Shown: positions 16,194 through 24,794 of the stretch, piece by piece
Position numbering within the stretch: position 1 is the stretch's first letter
How the letters are laid out: every line of letters starts with the position of its first letter
NCBI GenBank assembly: GCA_033763655.1
Contig: JANRKD010000001.1
Location: forward strand, 128,298 to 192,297
Direction: 5' to 3'
DNA: 64,000 nucleotides
Source of the DNA: QFOX01 sp033763655
Lineage (GTDB): Bacteria; Pseudomonadota; Alphaproteobacteria; Rickettsiales; UBA3002
Program-made: the position numbers and the translations under genes
Notes under the pieces: generated by a model
Databases searched by the model: none
What the model saw: only the letters and a program-made list of their open reading frames with translations
Told to the model about the DNA's origin: nothing

Positions 16194-17335
16194 GGCTGCG
16201 GCACCGATTTTGCAAACCACGCCGCGCTGCGCGGGAAATAATTGCGGTAGGCCAGCAACAGCAGAGCAAGGGTGAGCAGTAGCAGCCACGGCCCCCATAG
16301 CGCGACATAGGGCGACAGTTTGCCGCTACCTGCCAGTGCCTGCCCGAAACCAAGGATTTTCTGATACAGCACCAGCGCCACCAGCCCCACCGCGAGCCCA
16401 TAGGCACGGCCACTGCGGTTGCCGCCAATCAGCGCCAGCGGGATCGCCAGCATCACCAGCAGCGGCACCGAGGCCGCCTGCACCAGCCGCATATGCAACT
16501 CGGCGCGGCGCTGGGCCTCCGTCGCCTCAAGCGCCACCCCCGCCACGCCGCCACGCAGCAATTCGATCAGATTCAGCTCGCGCTTATCCTGCCCGCGCGC
16601 ACCATAGGGTTTGGGCGGGGTGAGCGCCGGGCTCCACGCATACTGGTTGAAGGCGATGAACTCCGCCTTACCCTGCCCATGCTCGCGGATGATGCTGCCG
16701 TCGTATAATTGCAGGCCGACGGGCTGCCCGGGCTGCATCACCACCACCGCCCGGTCGGCGGAAATCAGGGTGCGCCCCCCGTCGCGGTCCTGCGCTTCCG
16801 AGAAAAAGCCACGGATAACCGCCGGCTCTCCCGGCTCGACCGCCTCAATCCGCATCACCAGCCGGTCGCTCAGGCGCTGGAAGGCGTGCGGGCGCAACTG
16901 CACCTGCTGCTGGGTCTGGCGAATCAGGTGGTATTCCGCGCGGAAAGCATAACGGCTGTAGGGCTGCGCCACCGCCACCAGCAGCAGCAGCACCGCCGCC
17001 AGCGCCAGCGCCAGCGCGAACACCGGGCGCAACACCTGCAGCAGCGAACTGCCGCTGGCATGGAATATCACCATTTCCGATTGCTCGTGCAGCCGCCGCA
17101 CCGTCAGCATCACCGCAAGGAACAGCGCCGCCGGAATCGCCAGCCCGAGATAATGCGGTTGCAGGTAAAACAGCAGCAGAAACGCCTGCGGAATCGGCGC
17201 GCCGGCGGTCGTCACCTCATCGACCAGCCGCAGCAACCGCTCCAGCGAGAGCGCCAGCACCAGAATCAGCACCACAAAAACAAACATGGTCAGGATGCGT
17301 TTGAGGAGATAGCGATCAATCAACGAGGGGCCCAT
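16190..17335 (-). CDS. lptF: LPS export ABC transporter permease LptF
   Basis: A YjgP/YjgQ family permease of 381 residues, starting MGPSLIDRYLLKRIL at 17335, with AAGG about 9 bases upstream. Membrane helices lie at both ends (LTMFVFVVLILVLALSLE, and a C-terminal bundle) around a periplasmic beta domain. It is the partner of LptG in the LptB2FG transporter that drives lipopolysaccharide transport. It is directly coupled to lptG by an ATGA overlap. The MaoC-like gene lies 56 bp upstream on the same strand, so it may share a promoter. An in-frame start at 17377 is less well conserved. Confidence 0.87.
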   Translation of the reverse strand: MGPSLIDRYLLKRILTMFVFVVLILVLALSLERLLRLVDEVTTAGAPIPQAFLLLFYLQPHYLGLAIPAALFLAVMLTVRRLHEQSEMVIFHASGSSLLQVLRPVFALALALAAVLLLLVAVAQPYSRYAFRAEYHLIRQTQQQVQLRPHAFQRLSDRLVMRIEAVEPGEPAVIRGFFSEAQDRDGGRTLISADRAVVVMQPGQPVGLQLYDGSIIREHGQGKAEFIAFNQYAWSPALTPPKPYGARGQDKRELNLIELLRGGVAGVALEATEAQRRAELHMRLVQAASVPLLVMLAIPLALIGGNRSGRAYGLAVGLVALVLYQKILGFGQALAGSGKLSPYVALWGPWLLLLTLALLLLAYRNYFPRSAAWFAKSVPQP

Positions 17336-17391
17336 TTGGCGAGCCTTAGAGGAAAAAACGCCCCCTCGCCACGACAAAATCTACCCGCGCT

Positions 17392-17856
17392 TTAGGCAGC
17401 CTCGACAGGACGGCGCGGCATCAGCACCGTCGTTACCGATTCCATCACCAGTTCGTCGTGCTGATTGTAAGTGCGCACCTTGTATTTGACGATGCCACGA
17501 TCGGGCCGTGTCGCCGAGGGGCGCATGCTGAGGATGGTCAGGGTGACATGCAGCGTGTCCCCCGGATAGACCGGACGCGGCCAGCGTACGGATTCGAGGC
17601 CCATCCCCACGACACCCGCCGCAATGCGCGCGAAATCGCTCGACAGCTTGAGGCGCATGGAAATCGCCGCCGTATGCCAGCCGCTCACCACCATGGCGCC
17701 GAACAGGCTGTCTTTTGCCAACTCTTCATCGAGATGCTGCGCCTGTGGGTCATAGGCCTGCGCGAAGGCAATCGCGTGATCCTTGTCGATACGGTAATGG
17801 TCGGTGGTGAGCACCTGCCCGACGTGGAAATCTTCGTAGTAAAGCACCCCGGACAT
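17392..17856 (-). CDS. MaoC-like hot-dog dehydratase
   Basis: A 154-residue hot-dog fold protein of the MaoC/R-specific enoyl-CoA hydratase family. YYEDFHVGQVLTT, AYDPQAQHLDEE (Asp/His active-site pair in the A..DP.PxHxD region), FGAMVVSGWHTA and RPVYPGDTLHV are family landmarks. The start at 17856 has GGAGGGG at ideal spacing; a start at 17883 lies upstream of it. The gene is divergent from the leucine-oxidation genes across a 104-bp shared promoter region, so it may hydrate an enoyl-CoA in that or a related beta-oxidation pathway. The substrate is not evident. Confidence 0.82.
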   Translation of the reverse strand: MSGVLYYEDFHVGQVLTTDHYRIDKDHAIAFAQAYDPQAQHLDEELAKDSLFGAMVVSGWHTAAISMRLKLSSDFARIAAGVVGMGLESVRWPRPVYPGDTLHVTLTILSMRPSATRPDRGIVKYKVRTYNQHDELVMESVTTVLMPRRPVEAA

Positions 17857-17960
17857 CCGCCCCTCCATGTTGCACTGCGTCATGTATCACGAGTTGCATT
17901 CGCTGTAAAAACAGATATTTTGCGACTCCCATTTCAGCGTGGCCTGCGCAAAGGAGTACG

Positions 17961-19637
17961 ATGCCTGATTCGCAAACGATACCGTGGCTTGACGGCATGA
18001 CTATCGGTGCGGTGCTGGCTGAAACCGCGCAGCGCTTCCCATCGCGCGAGGCGATTGTCTTTGCCGATGCGCATACGCGCATGAATTACGCGGAATATGC
18101 CGCAGCGGCGCGTGCGGTGGGCAAGGGGCTGCTGGCGCTGGGCATCAAACCGGGAGAGCATATCGGCGTCTGGGCGACCAACATCCCGCAATGGGTGCTG
18201 CTGCAATATGGCGCGGCGAGTGTCGGCATCGTGCTCGTTACCATCAACCCCGCCTACCGCCCGTTCGAGCTTTCCTACACGCTCAACCAGAGCGACATTG
18301 TGGCGCTGTTCCTTACCGATACCTTCAAAAGCTCGGATTACTACGCGATTTTTGCCGAGGTCTGCCCCGAGATTCACACGGCGCATGGCGGCGAGATCCG
18401 CAGCGCCAATTTCCCGAAGCTGCGTTATACGGTGGCGATGAAACCCGCCGCACCGCAGGGCTACCTGCCGTGGGAGGAAATGCTCGCCGCCGGACGCAGC
18501 GTCGAGGACAGCACCGTCGATGCCATCGCCCGTGGCCTGCACGCGAACGATGTCATCAATATCCAGTACACGTCGGGGACGACGGGCTTCCCGAAAGCAG
18601 CGATGCTCACCCACCGCAACATCCTGATGAATGCATGGTATGTCACCGGCTGTCAGGAAATCACCGAGCATGACCGCATGTGTGTGCCGGTGCCGTTCTA
18701 CCATTGCTTTGGTTGCGTCATGGGCTCGCTCGGCGCGATGGTACGCGGCGCGGCGCTGGTTATTCCGGCGGAATATTTCAGCCCCACCGCCACCCTTTCC
18801 ACCCTCGCGGCGGAGCGTTGCACCACGCTCTACGGCGTGCCGACCATGTTCGTCGCCATGCTCGAAGCCATGACGCAAACACCCTACGACCTTGGCGCAC
18901 TGCGCAGTGGCATCATGGCAGGCAGCCCCTGCCCGATTGATGTCATGCGGCGCGTCATCGACGACATGGGCTGCCGCGAGATTACTATTGCGTATGGGCA
19001 GACGGAAACCTCGCCGGTGGTGACGCAGAGCGTAACCGCCGACCCGATCGAACTGCGGGTGGAAACGGTCGGGCGGCCCTTGCCGGGCGTTATGATTAAA
19101 ATCATCGACCCGGAAACCGGCGCCACCCTGCCTGACGGCCAGCAGGGCGAGCTGTGCGCGCGCGGGCACACCACCATGCGCGGCTATTACAAAAACCCCG
19201 ATTCCACCGCGCAGGCACTCGATGCTGAGGGCTGGGTGCATACTGGCGACCTCGCAGTGCGCCGCGCCGATGGCTGCTTCAAAATCACCGGCCGCCTGAA
19301 GGATATGGTCATCCGTGGCGGCGAAAATATTTATCCGCGCGAAATCGAGGAGTTTCTGTTCACCCACCCGGCAATCAGTCAGGCTGCTGTGTTCGGCGTG
19401 CCGGATGCGAAATACGGCGAGGAGCTGTGCGCCTGGGTGCAACTGCATCACGGCGCGGCGGCGAGCGAAGAGGAAATCCGTGCCTTCTGCAAGCAAAGTC
19501 TGGCGCATTACAAGGTGCCGCGCTATGTTCGCCTCGTGACCGAGTTTCCAACCACGGTCAGCGGAAAAATCCAGAAATTCAAAATGCGGGAGGATATGTG
19601 CGCGCAGCTCAATCTCAACGAACAGAGGACGGCATGA
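17961..19637 (+). CDS. Acyl-CoA synthetase (AMP-forming), ACSF2/isovalerate-CoA ligase type
   Basis: A 558-residue adenylating enzyme with P-loop YTSGTTGFPKAAML (about residues 200-213), AYGQTETSPVV, GWVHTGDLAVR and the catalytic-lysine end region TTVSGKIQKFKM. It makes an acyl-CoA from a free acid, CoA and ATP. AAAGGAG precedes the ATG. The stop overlaps the acyl-CoA dehydrogenase start by 4 bp, so the two steps are linked. With the rest of the operon devoted to leucine breakdown, isovalerate is the most sensible substrate, though ACSF2-like enzymes often accept medium-chain acids. It heads a gene train that runs to 29447. Confidence 0.85.
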   Translation: MPDSQTIPWLDGMTIGAVLAETAQRFPSREAIVFADAHTRMNYAEYAAAARAVGKGLLALGIKPGEHIGVWATNIPQWVLLQYGAASVGIVLVTINPAYRPFELSYTLNQSDIVALFLTDTFKSSDYYAIFAEVCPEIHTAHGGEIRSANFPKLRYTVAMKPAAPQGYLPWEEMLAAGRSVEDSTVDAIARGLHANDVINIQYTSGTTGFPKAAMLTHRNILMNAWYVTGCQEITEHDRMCVPVPFYHCFGCVMGSLGAMVRGAALVIPAEYFSPTATLSTLAAERCTTLYGVPTMFVAMLEAMTQTPYDLGALRSGIMAGSPCPIDVMRRVIDDMGCREITIAYGQTETSPVVTQSVTADPIELRVETVGRPLPGVMIKIIDPETGATLPDGQQGELCARGHTTMRGYYKNPDSTAQALDAEGWVHTGDLAVRRADGCFKITGRLKDMVIRGGENIYPREIEEFLFTHPAISQAAVFGVPDAKYGEELCAWVQLHHGAAASEEEIRAFCKQSLAHYKVPRYVRLVTEFPTTVSGKIQKFKMREDMCAQLNLNEQRTA

Positions 19638-20803
19638 CGGCGCAAACTCAGGCATTCGACCTTCCCGAAATGCACCAGATGCTGCGCGACACGGTGCGCA
19701 AATTTGCTGAAAGCGAAATCGCGCCCGTCGCCCGCGCGCTCGACGAAAAAGGCGAATTCTCCGAATCGCTGACCCGCAAAATGGGCGAACTCGGTCTGTT
19801 TGGCATTATCGTGCCCGAGGAATATGGCGGCCACGGCATGGATTACCTCGCCTATGCAGTGGTCTGCGAGGAAATCGCCCGCATCGACGGCTCGCAGGCG
19901 GCTACCATCACTGCGCACAATTCTCTTGGCATCAGTCCGCTTTATTATTTCGGCAACGCCGCGCAGCGCAAAAAATACCTGCCGCAGCTCTGCACCGGCG
20001 AGAAGCTCTGGGCCTTCGGCCTGACCGAGCCGGGCGCAGGGTCGGACTCGCGCGGCAGCAAAACCACCGCTAAAAAAGTGGATGGCGGCTGGGTCATTAA
20101 CGGCGCAAAAATCTTCATCACCAACGGCGCGACGCGCATGAATGCAGGCGTCACCGTGCAGGCCGTCACCGGCAGCAAGGGCGAAGGCAAGCCCGAGCTT
20201 TCCTGCTTTATCGTCGAGGCAGGCAGCAAGGGCTTCACCGCCCGCGCCATGCACGGCAAGCTGATGTGGCGCGCTTCGGATACGTCGGAACTGTATTTCG
20301 ACGACGTGTTCGTGCCCGACGAAAACCTGCTGGGCAAACAGGGCGACGGCAGCAAGCAGATGCTGGCCACGCTTGATCGCGGCAAGCTTGGCATCGCCGC
20401 CATGGGCGTGGGTTGCGCGCAGGGTGCTTACGAAAAAGCGCTGGCCTACGCGAAGGAGCGGCGGCAGTTCAACCAGCCTATCGCGCGGTTCCAGAGCATC
20501 GCCTTCGCGCTCGCCGACATGCACATGAAAATCGAGCTGGCCCGCACCTACCTCTACAAGGCCTGCTGGCTGGCCGATACCGGAAAACCCTTCACCAAAG
20601 AAGCCGCGATGGCCAAACTCTACAGCTCGGAAATCGCGGGCGAAGTGAGCGATATGGCGGTGCAAATTCATGGTGGCTATGGGCTGATGGAAGAGTACGA
20701 TGTGGCGCGGTTCTGGCGCGACCATCGGCTGCTGCGCATCGGCGAGGGCACCTCGGAAATCCAGCGGCTGATTATCTCGCGGCTGATCGGCTGCGCGGAA
20801 TAA
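19634..20803 (+). CDS. Acyl-CoA dehydrogenase, probable isovaleryl-CoA dehydrogenase
   Basis: FAD enzyme of 389 residues. FGLTEPGAGSDSRGSKTTA is the FAD/substrate-binding signature, and GEGTSEIQRLIISRL closes the C-terminal helical domain as in short- and branched-chain acyl-CoA dehydrogenases. It oxidises acyl-CoA to 2-enoyl-CoA, passing electrons to electron-transfer flavoprotein. Between an acyl-CoA ligase and methylcrotonyl-CoA carboxylase it most likely converts isovaleryl-CoA to 3-methylcrotonyl-CoA. The start at 19634 overlaps the previous stop; the longer frame upstream is the shadow of that gene. Confidence 0.87.
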   Translation: MTAQTQAFDLPEMHQMLRDTVRKFAESEIAPVARALDEKGEFSESLTRKMGELGLFGIIVPEEYGGHGMDYLAYAVVCEEIARIDGSQAATITAHNSLGISPLYYFGNAAQRKKYLPQLCTGEKLWAFGLTEPGAGSDSRGSKTTAKKVDGGWVINGAKIFITNGATRMNAGVTVQAVTGSKGEGKPELSCFIVEAGSKGFTARAMHGKLMWRASDTSELYFDDVFVPDENLLGKQGDGSKQMLATLDRGKLGIAAMGVGCAQGAYEKALAYAKERRQFNQPIARFQSIAFALADMHMKIELARTYLYKACWLADTGKPFTKEAAMAKLYSSEIAGEVSDMAVQIHGGYGLMEEYDVARFWRDHRLLRIGEGTSEIQRLIISRLIGCAE

Positions 20804-20845
20804 CCGGCCCGATAACAACGGCACAGACGGCATAAAAGGGAGAGT

Positions 20846-22402
20846 ATGATGGCTACGAATCTTAAAGCGAAAGAGGCCGATACGTCGAGTGAACTACTGG
20901 AGCTGGTGCGCAGCAAAGTGGCGCTCAAGGCGCGCTACGGCAACTGGATCAACGGCACGGACACAGCGCCCGTTAGCGGCGCGTATTTCGAGAATCTCAG
21001 CCCCATCACCGGCAAGGTCTATTGCCAGGTGGCGCGCTCGACCGCACAGGACGTGGAAAAAGCGCTCGACGCCGCGCACGCCGCCTTCCCGGCATGGAGC
21101 AGCATCACCCCGGTTGCACGCGCTGCTATCCTCAACAAAATCGCTGACCGCATGGAAGAAAACCTCGAAACGCTGGCCTGGGCCGAAAGCTGGGACAAGG
21201 GCAAGCCACTGCGCGAGGCGATGGCGGCGGATATTCCGATGGCCATCGACCATTTCCGCTATTTCGCGGCCTGCTGCCGCACCGAGGAAGGCGCGCTCTC
21301 GCAGATCGACAGCGACACGGTCGCCTACCATTTTCACGAACCGCTGGGCGTCATCGCTGCGATTATCCCGTGGAATTTCCCGATGGTGCTGACCGCGTGG
21401 AAAATGGCTCCGGCGCTGGCGGCAGGCAACAGCATCATCATCAAACCTGCGGAGCAAACGCCGCTGTCGATTATGGTGTTCATGGAATTAATCGCTGATT
21501 TGCTGCCACCCGGCGTCGTCAATGTCGTGCACGGCTTTGGCCCCGAGGCCGGGGCGCCGCTGGCGCAAAGCCCGCGCGTCAACAAGGTGACGTTCACCGG
21601 CGAAACCTCGACCGGCAAGCTGATCATGCAATACGCCTCACACAATATTGTGCCGGTCACGCTGGAGCTCGGCGGGAAATCGCCCAACATTTTCTTCCCC
21701 GATCTGTTCGATGCGGATGACGACCTGCTCGACAAGGCGCTCGAAGGCTTCACCATGTTCGCGCTCAATCAGGGTGAGGTTTGCACCTGTCCGTCGCGGG
21801 CGCTGGTGCACGAAAAAATCTATGACCGCTTCATGGAGCGGGCGCTGGCGCGGGTAAAAAAAATTACCGTCGGCAACCCGCTGGAGCTGAGCACGATGAT
21901 GGGCGCGCAGGCCTCGAAACAGCAGCTCGACAAAATCCTCTCCTATGTCGAAATCGGCAAGGGCGAAGGGGCGAAACTGCTTTCGGGCGGCAGCCGCGCC
22001 GCCCTCAAAGGCGAACTTGCTGAGGGCTACTTCATGACACCGACGGTGTTTGAGGGCAGCAACAGCATGCGCATTTTCCGCGAGGAGATCTTTGGCCCGG
22101 TCGTATCCGTCACGCCCTTCAAAGATTACGACGACGCAATGCGCATTGCCAACGACACCGATTTTGGCCTGACCGCCGGGGTGTGGACGCGCGATATCAA
22201 CACCGCCTACCGCGCCGGACGCGCTGTCAAAGCCGGGCGCATCTGGGTCAATGCCTACCATCTTTACCCGGCGCACGCGGCGTTTGGCGGTTACAAGCAG
22301 TCGGGCATTGGCCGCGAAAACCACAAAATGATGCTGTCGCATTTCCAGCAAACCAAGAACATGCTGGTCAGTTATAACCCGAAAGCAATGGGGTTCTTCT
22401 AG
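20846..22402 (+). CDS. NAD-dependent aldehyde dehydrogenase (AldB/ExaC type)
   Basis: A 518-residue aldehyde dehydrogenase. IPWNFPMVLTAWKMAPALAA is the cofactor-binding segment, LELGGKS near residue 272 gives the general-base Glu, and NQGEVCTCPSRA near residue 308 gives the catalytic Cys. Conserved C-terminal motifs (FGPVVSVTPF, KAGRIWVN) are present. This subfamily oxidises acetaldehyde and other short aliphatic aldehydes to the acid. Placed with a 2-keto acid decarboxylase and an acyl-CoA ligase, it could oxidise 3-methylbutanal to isovalerate. A start with AGGGAGAG upstream of 20846 fits translation; a second ATG follows immediately. Confidence 0.87.
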   Translation: MMATNLKAKEADTSSELLELVRSKVALKARYGNWINGTDTAPVSGAYFENLSPITGKVYCQVARSTAQDVEKALDAAHAAFPAWSSITPVARAAILNKIADRMEENLETLAWAESWDKGKPLREAMAADIPMAIDHFRYFAACCRTEEGALSQIDSDTVAYHFHEPLGVIAAIIPWNFPMVLTAWKMAPALAAGNSIIIKPAEQTPLSIMVFMELIADLLPPGVVNVVHGFGPEAGAPLAQSPRVNKVTFTGETSTGKLIMQYASHNIVPVTLELGGKSPNIFFPDLFDADDDLLDKALEGFTMFALNQGEVCTCPSRALVHEKIYDRFMERALARVKKITVGNPLELSTMMGAQASKQQLDKILSYVEIGKGEGAKLLSGGSRAALKGELAEGYFMTPTVFEGSNSMRIFREEIFGPVVSVTPFKDYDDAMRIANDTDFGLTAGVWTRDINTAYRAGRAVKAGRIWVNAYHLYPAHAAFGGYKQSGIGRENHKMMLSHFQQTKNMLVSYNPKAMGFF

Positions 22403-22405
22403 GTC

Positions 22406-23998
22406 ATGGCTAAAAATACCGCCTCGAAACCCACACCTGCCAACCCTTTCGATGAGAATACGGCGCATCACCGTGCGTTGGCGGCGGAGCTTGCCGCACA
22501 TCTGGATGCCGTCGCCACCGGCGGTGGCACCAAAGCGGTAGAGCGGCACCACGCGCGCAACAAACTGCTCCCGCGTGAGCGCATCAACCGCATTCTCGAT
22601 AGCGGCTCGCCGTTCCTCGAACTTTCGGCACTGGCGGGATTTGGGCTTTACGAAACCGAGGGCGGCGTGCCTTCTGCTGGGGTTGTCACCGGCATCGGTC
22701 GCGTGCATGGCCATGAATGCATGTTCGTCGCCAACGACGCGACGGTGAAGGGCGGCACCTATTTTCCGCTGACGGTAAAAAAGCATTTGCGGGCACAGGA
22801 AATTGCCATGCAAAACCGTTTGCCTTGCATTTATCTGGTCGATTCGGGCGGCGCCTACCTGCCGATGCAGGACGAGGTTTTCCCCGACCGCGACCATTTC
22901 GGCCGCATTTTCTTCAATCAGGCGCGCATGTCGGCGGCGGGCATTCCGCAGATAGCCGCCGTGCTTGGCTCATGCACGGCGGGCGGGGCCTACGTGCCCG
23001 CGATGTGCGACGAGAGCGTGATTGTCAAAGGCAACGGCACCATTTTTCTCGCCGGGCCGCCGCTGGTCAAAGCCGCGACGGGCGAGGACGTCACCGCCGA
23101 GGATCTCGGCGGCGCGCAGGTACATACGGCGCAATCGGGCGTCGCCGACCATTACGCCGCCACCGAGGAAGAAGCACTGGCCACCGTGCGCGATATTGTC
23201 GCCAACCTGAACTGGAAAACGGCGGCAACGCGTAATACTGCACCCTATGCCGAGCCACGCTTTCCGGCGGAGGATATCTACGGCATCCTACCGAAAGAAT
23301 CGACGCGGGTGCCGTTCGACATCCGCGAAATCATCACCCGCCTGGTCGATGATTCGCAGTTTCACGAGTTCAAAAAACGCTATGGCACGACGATTGTCTG
23401 CGGGTTTGCGGCCATTCACGGGGCACCGGTGGGTATTGTCGCCAATAACGGCATCCTGTTTTCGGAATCGGCGATTAAGGCGACCCATTTTATTGAACTG
23501 TGCGCGCAACGCAAAATTCCGCTGGTCTTTTTGCAGAACATCACCGGCTTCATGGTCGGCAAAAAATACGAGGCCGAGGGCATCGCCAGCCATGGCGCCA
23601 AAATGGTGATGGCGGTCAGCAACGCGCAGGTGCCCAAATTCACCGTCATCATCGGTGGTTCGTTCGGCGCGGGCAATTACGGCATGTGTGGCCGCGCCTT
23701 CGACCCGCGCTTTTTGTGGATGTGGCCGAACGCCCGTATTTCGGTGATGGGCGGCGAACAGGCCGCCGATGTGCTGGCGCGGGTGAGCAACGACACTTCG
23801 CCCAAAGCCATCGAGGCGCAACGCCAAACCATCCTTGAGAAATACGCGACCGAGAGCAGTGCCTATTACAGCACCGCGCGGCTGTGGGACGACGGCATTA
23901 TCGACCCTATCACCACCCGCGACGTGCTGGGGCTGGCCATTGCCGCCAGCCTCAATGCGCCGATCGAGGAAACCAAATTCGGCGTGTTCAGGATGTAA
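22406..23998 (+). CDS. liuB: Methylcrotonyl-CoA carboxylase, carboxyltransferase (beta) subunit
   Basis: A 530-residue carboxyltransferase with the crotonase-like two-domain fold. It transfers CO2 from carboxybiotin to 3-methylcrotonyl-CoA to give 3-methylglutaconyl-CoA. Supporting segments are HHARNKLLPRERINRILDSG, the acyl-CoA site GSCTAGGAYVPAM, and GGSFGAGNYGMCGRAFDPRF in the C-terminal domain. The last is typical of MCC beta rather than propionyl-CoA carboxylase. The gene starts 3 bp after the aldehyde dehydrogenase stop and ends 1 bp before the hydratase start, so it is in the same operon. Confidence 0.93.
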   Translation: MAKNTASKPTPANPFDENTAHHRALAAELAAHLDAVATGGGTKAVERHHARNKLLPRERINRILDSGSPFLELSALAGFGLYETEGGVPSAGVVTGIGRVHGHECMFVANDATVKGGTYFPLTVKKHLRAQEIAMQNRLPCIYLVDSGGAYLPMQDEVFPDRDHFGRIFFNQARMSAAGIPQIAAVLGSCTAGGAYVPAMCDESVIVKGNGTIFLAGPPLVKAATGEDVTAEDLGGAQVHTAQSGVADHYAATEEEALATVRDIVANLNWKTAATRNTAPYAEPRFPAEDIYGILPKESTRVPFDIREIITRLVDDSQFHEFKKRYGTTIVCGFAAIHGAPVGIVANNGILFSESAIKATHFIELCAQRKIPLVFLQNITGFMVGKKYEAEGIASHGAKMVMAVSNAQVPKFTVIIGGSFGAGNYGMCGRAFDPRFLWMWPNARISVMGGEQAADVLARVSNDTSPKAIEAQRQTILEKYATESSAYYSTARLWDDGIIDPITTRDVLGLAIAASLNAPIEETKFGVFRM

Positions 23999-23999
23999 T

Positions 24000-24794
24000 A
24001 TGGGATACGCTTTGCTTACGCTGGAAAAAGATGCGCGCGGGGTTGCTTTTGTCACTCTCAACCGCCCGGAGGTGCACAACGCTTTCGACGCGGCGCTCAT
24101 TGCCGAGTTGACTGCCGTATTTGCCGCCCTTGCGCAGGATACTACGGTGCGCCTTGCCGTGCTGGCGGGGGCGGGAAAATCCTTCTGCGCGGGCGGCGAC
24201 CTTCACTGGATGCGCTCGATGAAAAATTTCAGCCGCGAGGAAAACATCGCCGACAGTCAGGGGCTCGCCGCAATGTACGCGCGGCTGCACGATTTTCCTA
24301 AACCGCTGATTGGGGTAGTGCATGGCGCGGCGCTCGGCGGCGGGTCTGGCTTAGCAGCCGTTTGCGATTTTGTGGTTGCCAGCGCGGATGCACGCTTTGG
24401 CTTCACCGAAACCCGGCTTGGGATTTTACCGGCGGTGATTGGCCCTTACGCGATGGAGAAAATCGGCATTTCGGCAGCGCGGGCTTACTTCATTTCAGGC
24501 ATGCAGTTTTCAGCGGAAACCGCGAAAGACATCGGCCTCGTGCATCGCGTGGTGGCGGCAGAAACCCTCGCCGCCGCGCGTGACGAAACCATCGCCGAGT
24601 TCCTGAGAGCCGCGCCCGGCGCCAGCGCCAACGCCAAAGCGTTAATTGACAGAATCGTTTCCCTTAAAGGCGACCGCAAGGCCATCACCGACGCGACCAT
24701 CGACGCCATCGTCAGCGCGCGCATCAGCGACGAAGGGCAGGAAGGGATGGATGCGTTGCTTACCAAACGCCGTGCCGCCTGGGTGAACGTATGA
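24000..24794 (+). CDS. liuC: Enoyl-CoA hydratase, probable methylglutaconyl-CoA hydratase
   Basis: A 264-residue crotonase. AGAGKSFCAGGDLHWMRSM supplies the first oxyanion-hole backbone and GVVHGAALGGGSGLAAVCDF the second, followed by GFTETRLGILPAVIGPY. It hydrates 3-methylglutaconyl-CoA to HMG-CoA, given its place between both MCC subunits. DLHWMRSM after the CAGGD motif is characteristic of the leucine-pathway branch. The ATG at 24000 begins 2 bp after the previous stop; the longer frame upstream is a shadow. Its end overlaps the biotin carboxylase start by 4 bp. Confidence 0.9.
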   Translation: MGYALLTLEKDARGVAFVTLNRPEVHNAFDAALIAELTAVFAALAQDTTVRLAVLAGAGKSFCAGGDLHWMRSMKNFSREENIADSQGLAAMYARLHDFPKPLIGVVHGAALGGGSGLAAVCDFVVASADARFGFTETRLGILPAVIGPYAMEKIGISAARAYFISGMQFSAETAKDIGLVHRVVAAETLAAARDETIAEFLRAAPGASANAKALIDRIVSLKGDRKAITDATIDAIVSARISDEGQEGMDALLTKRRAAWVNV

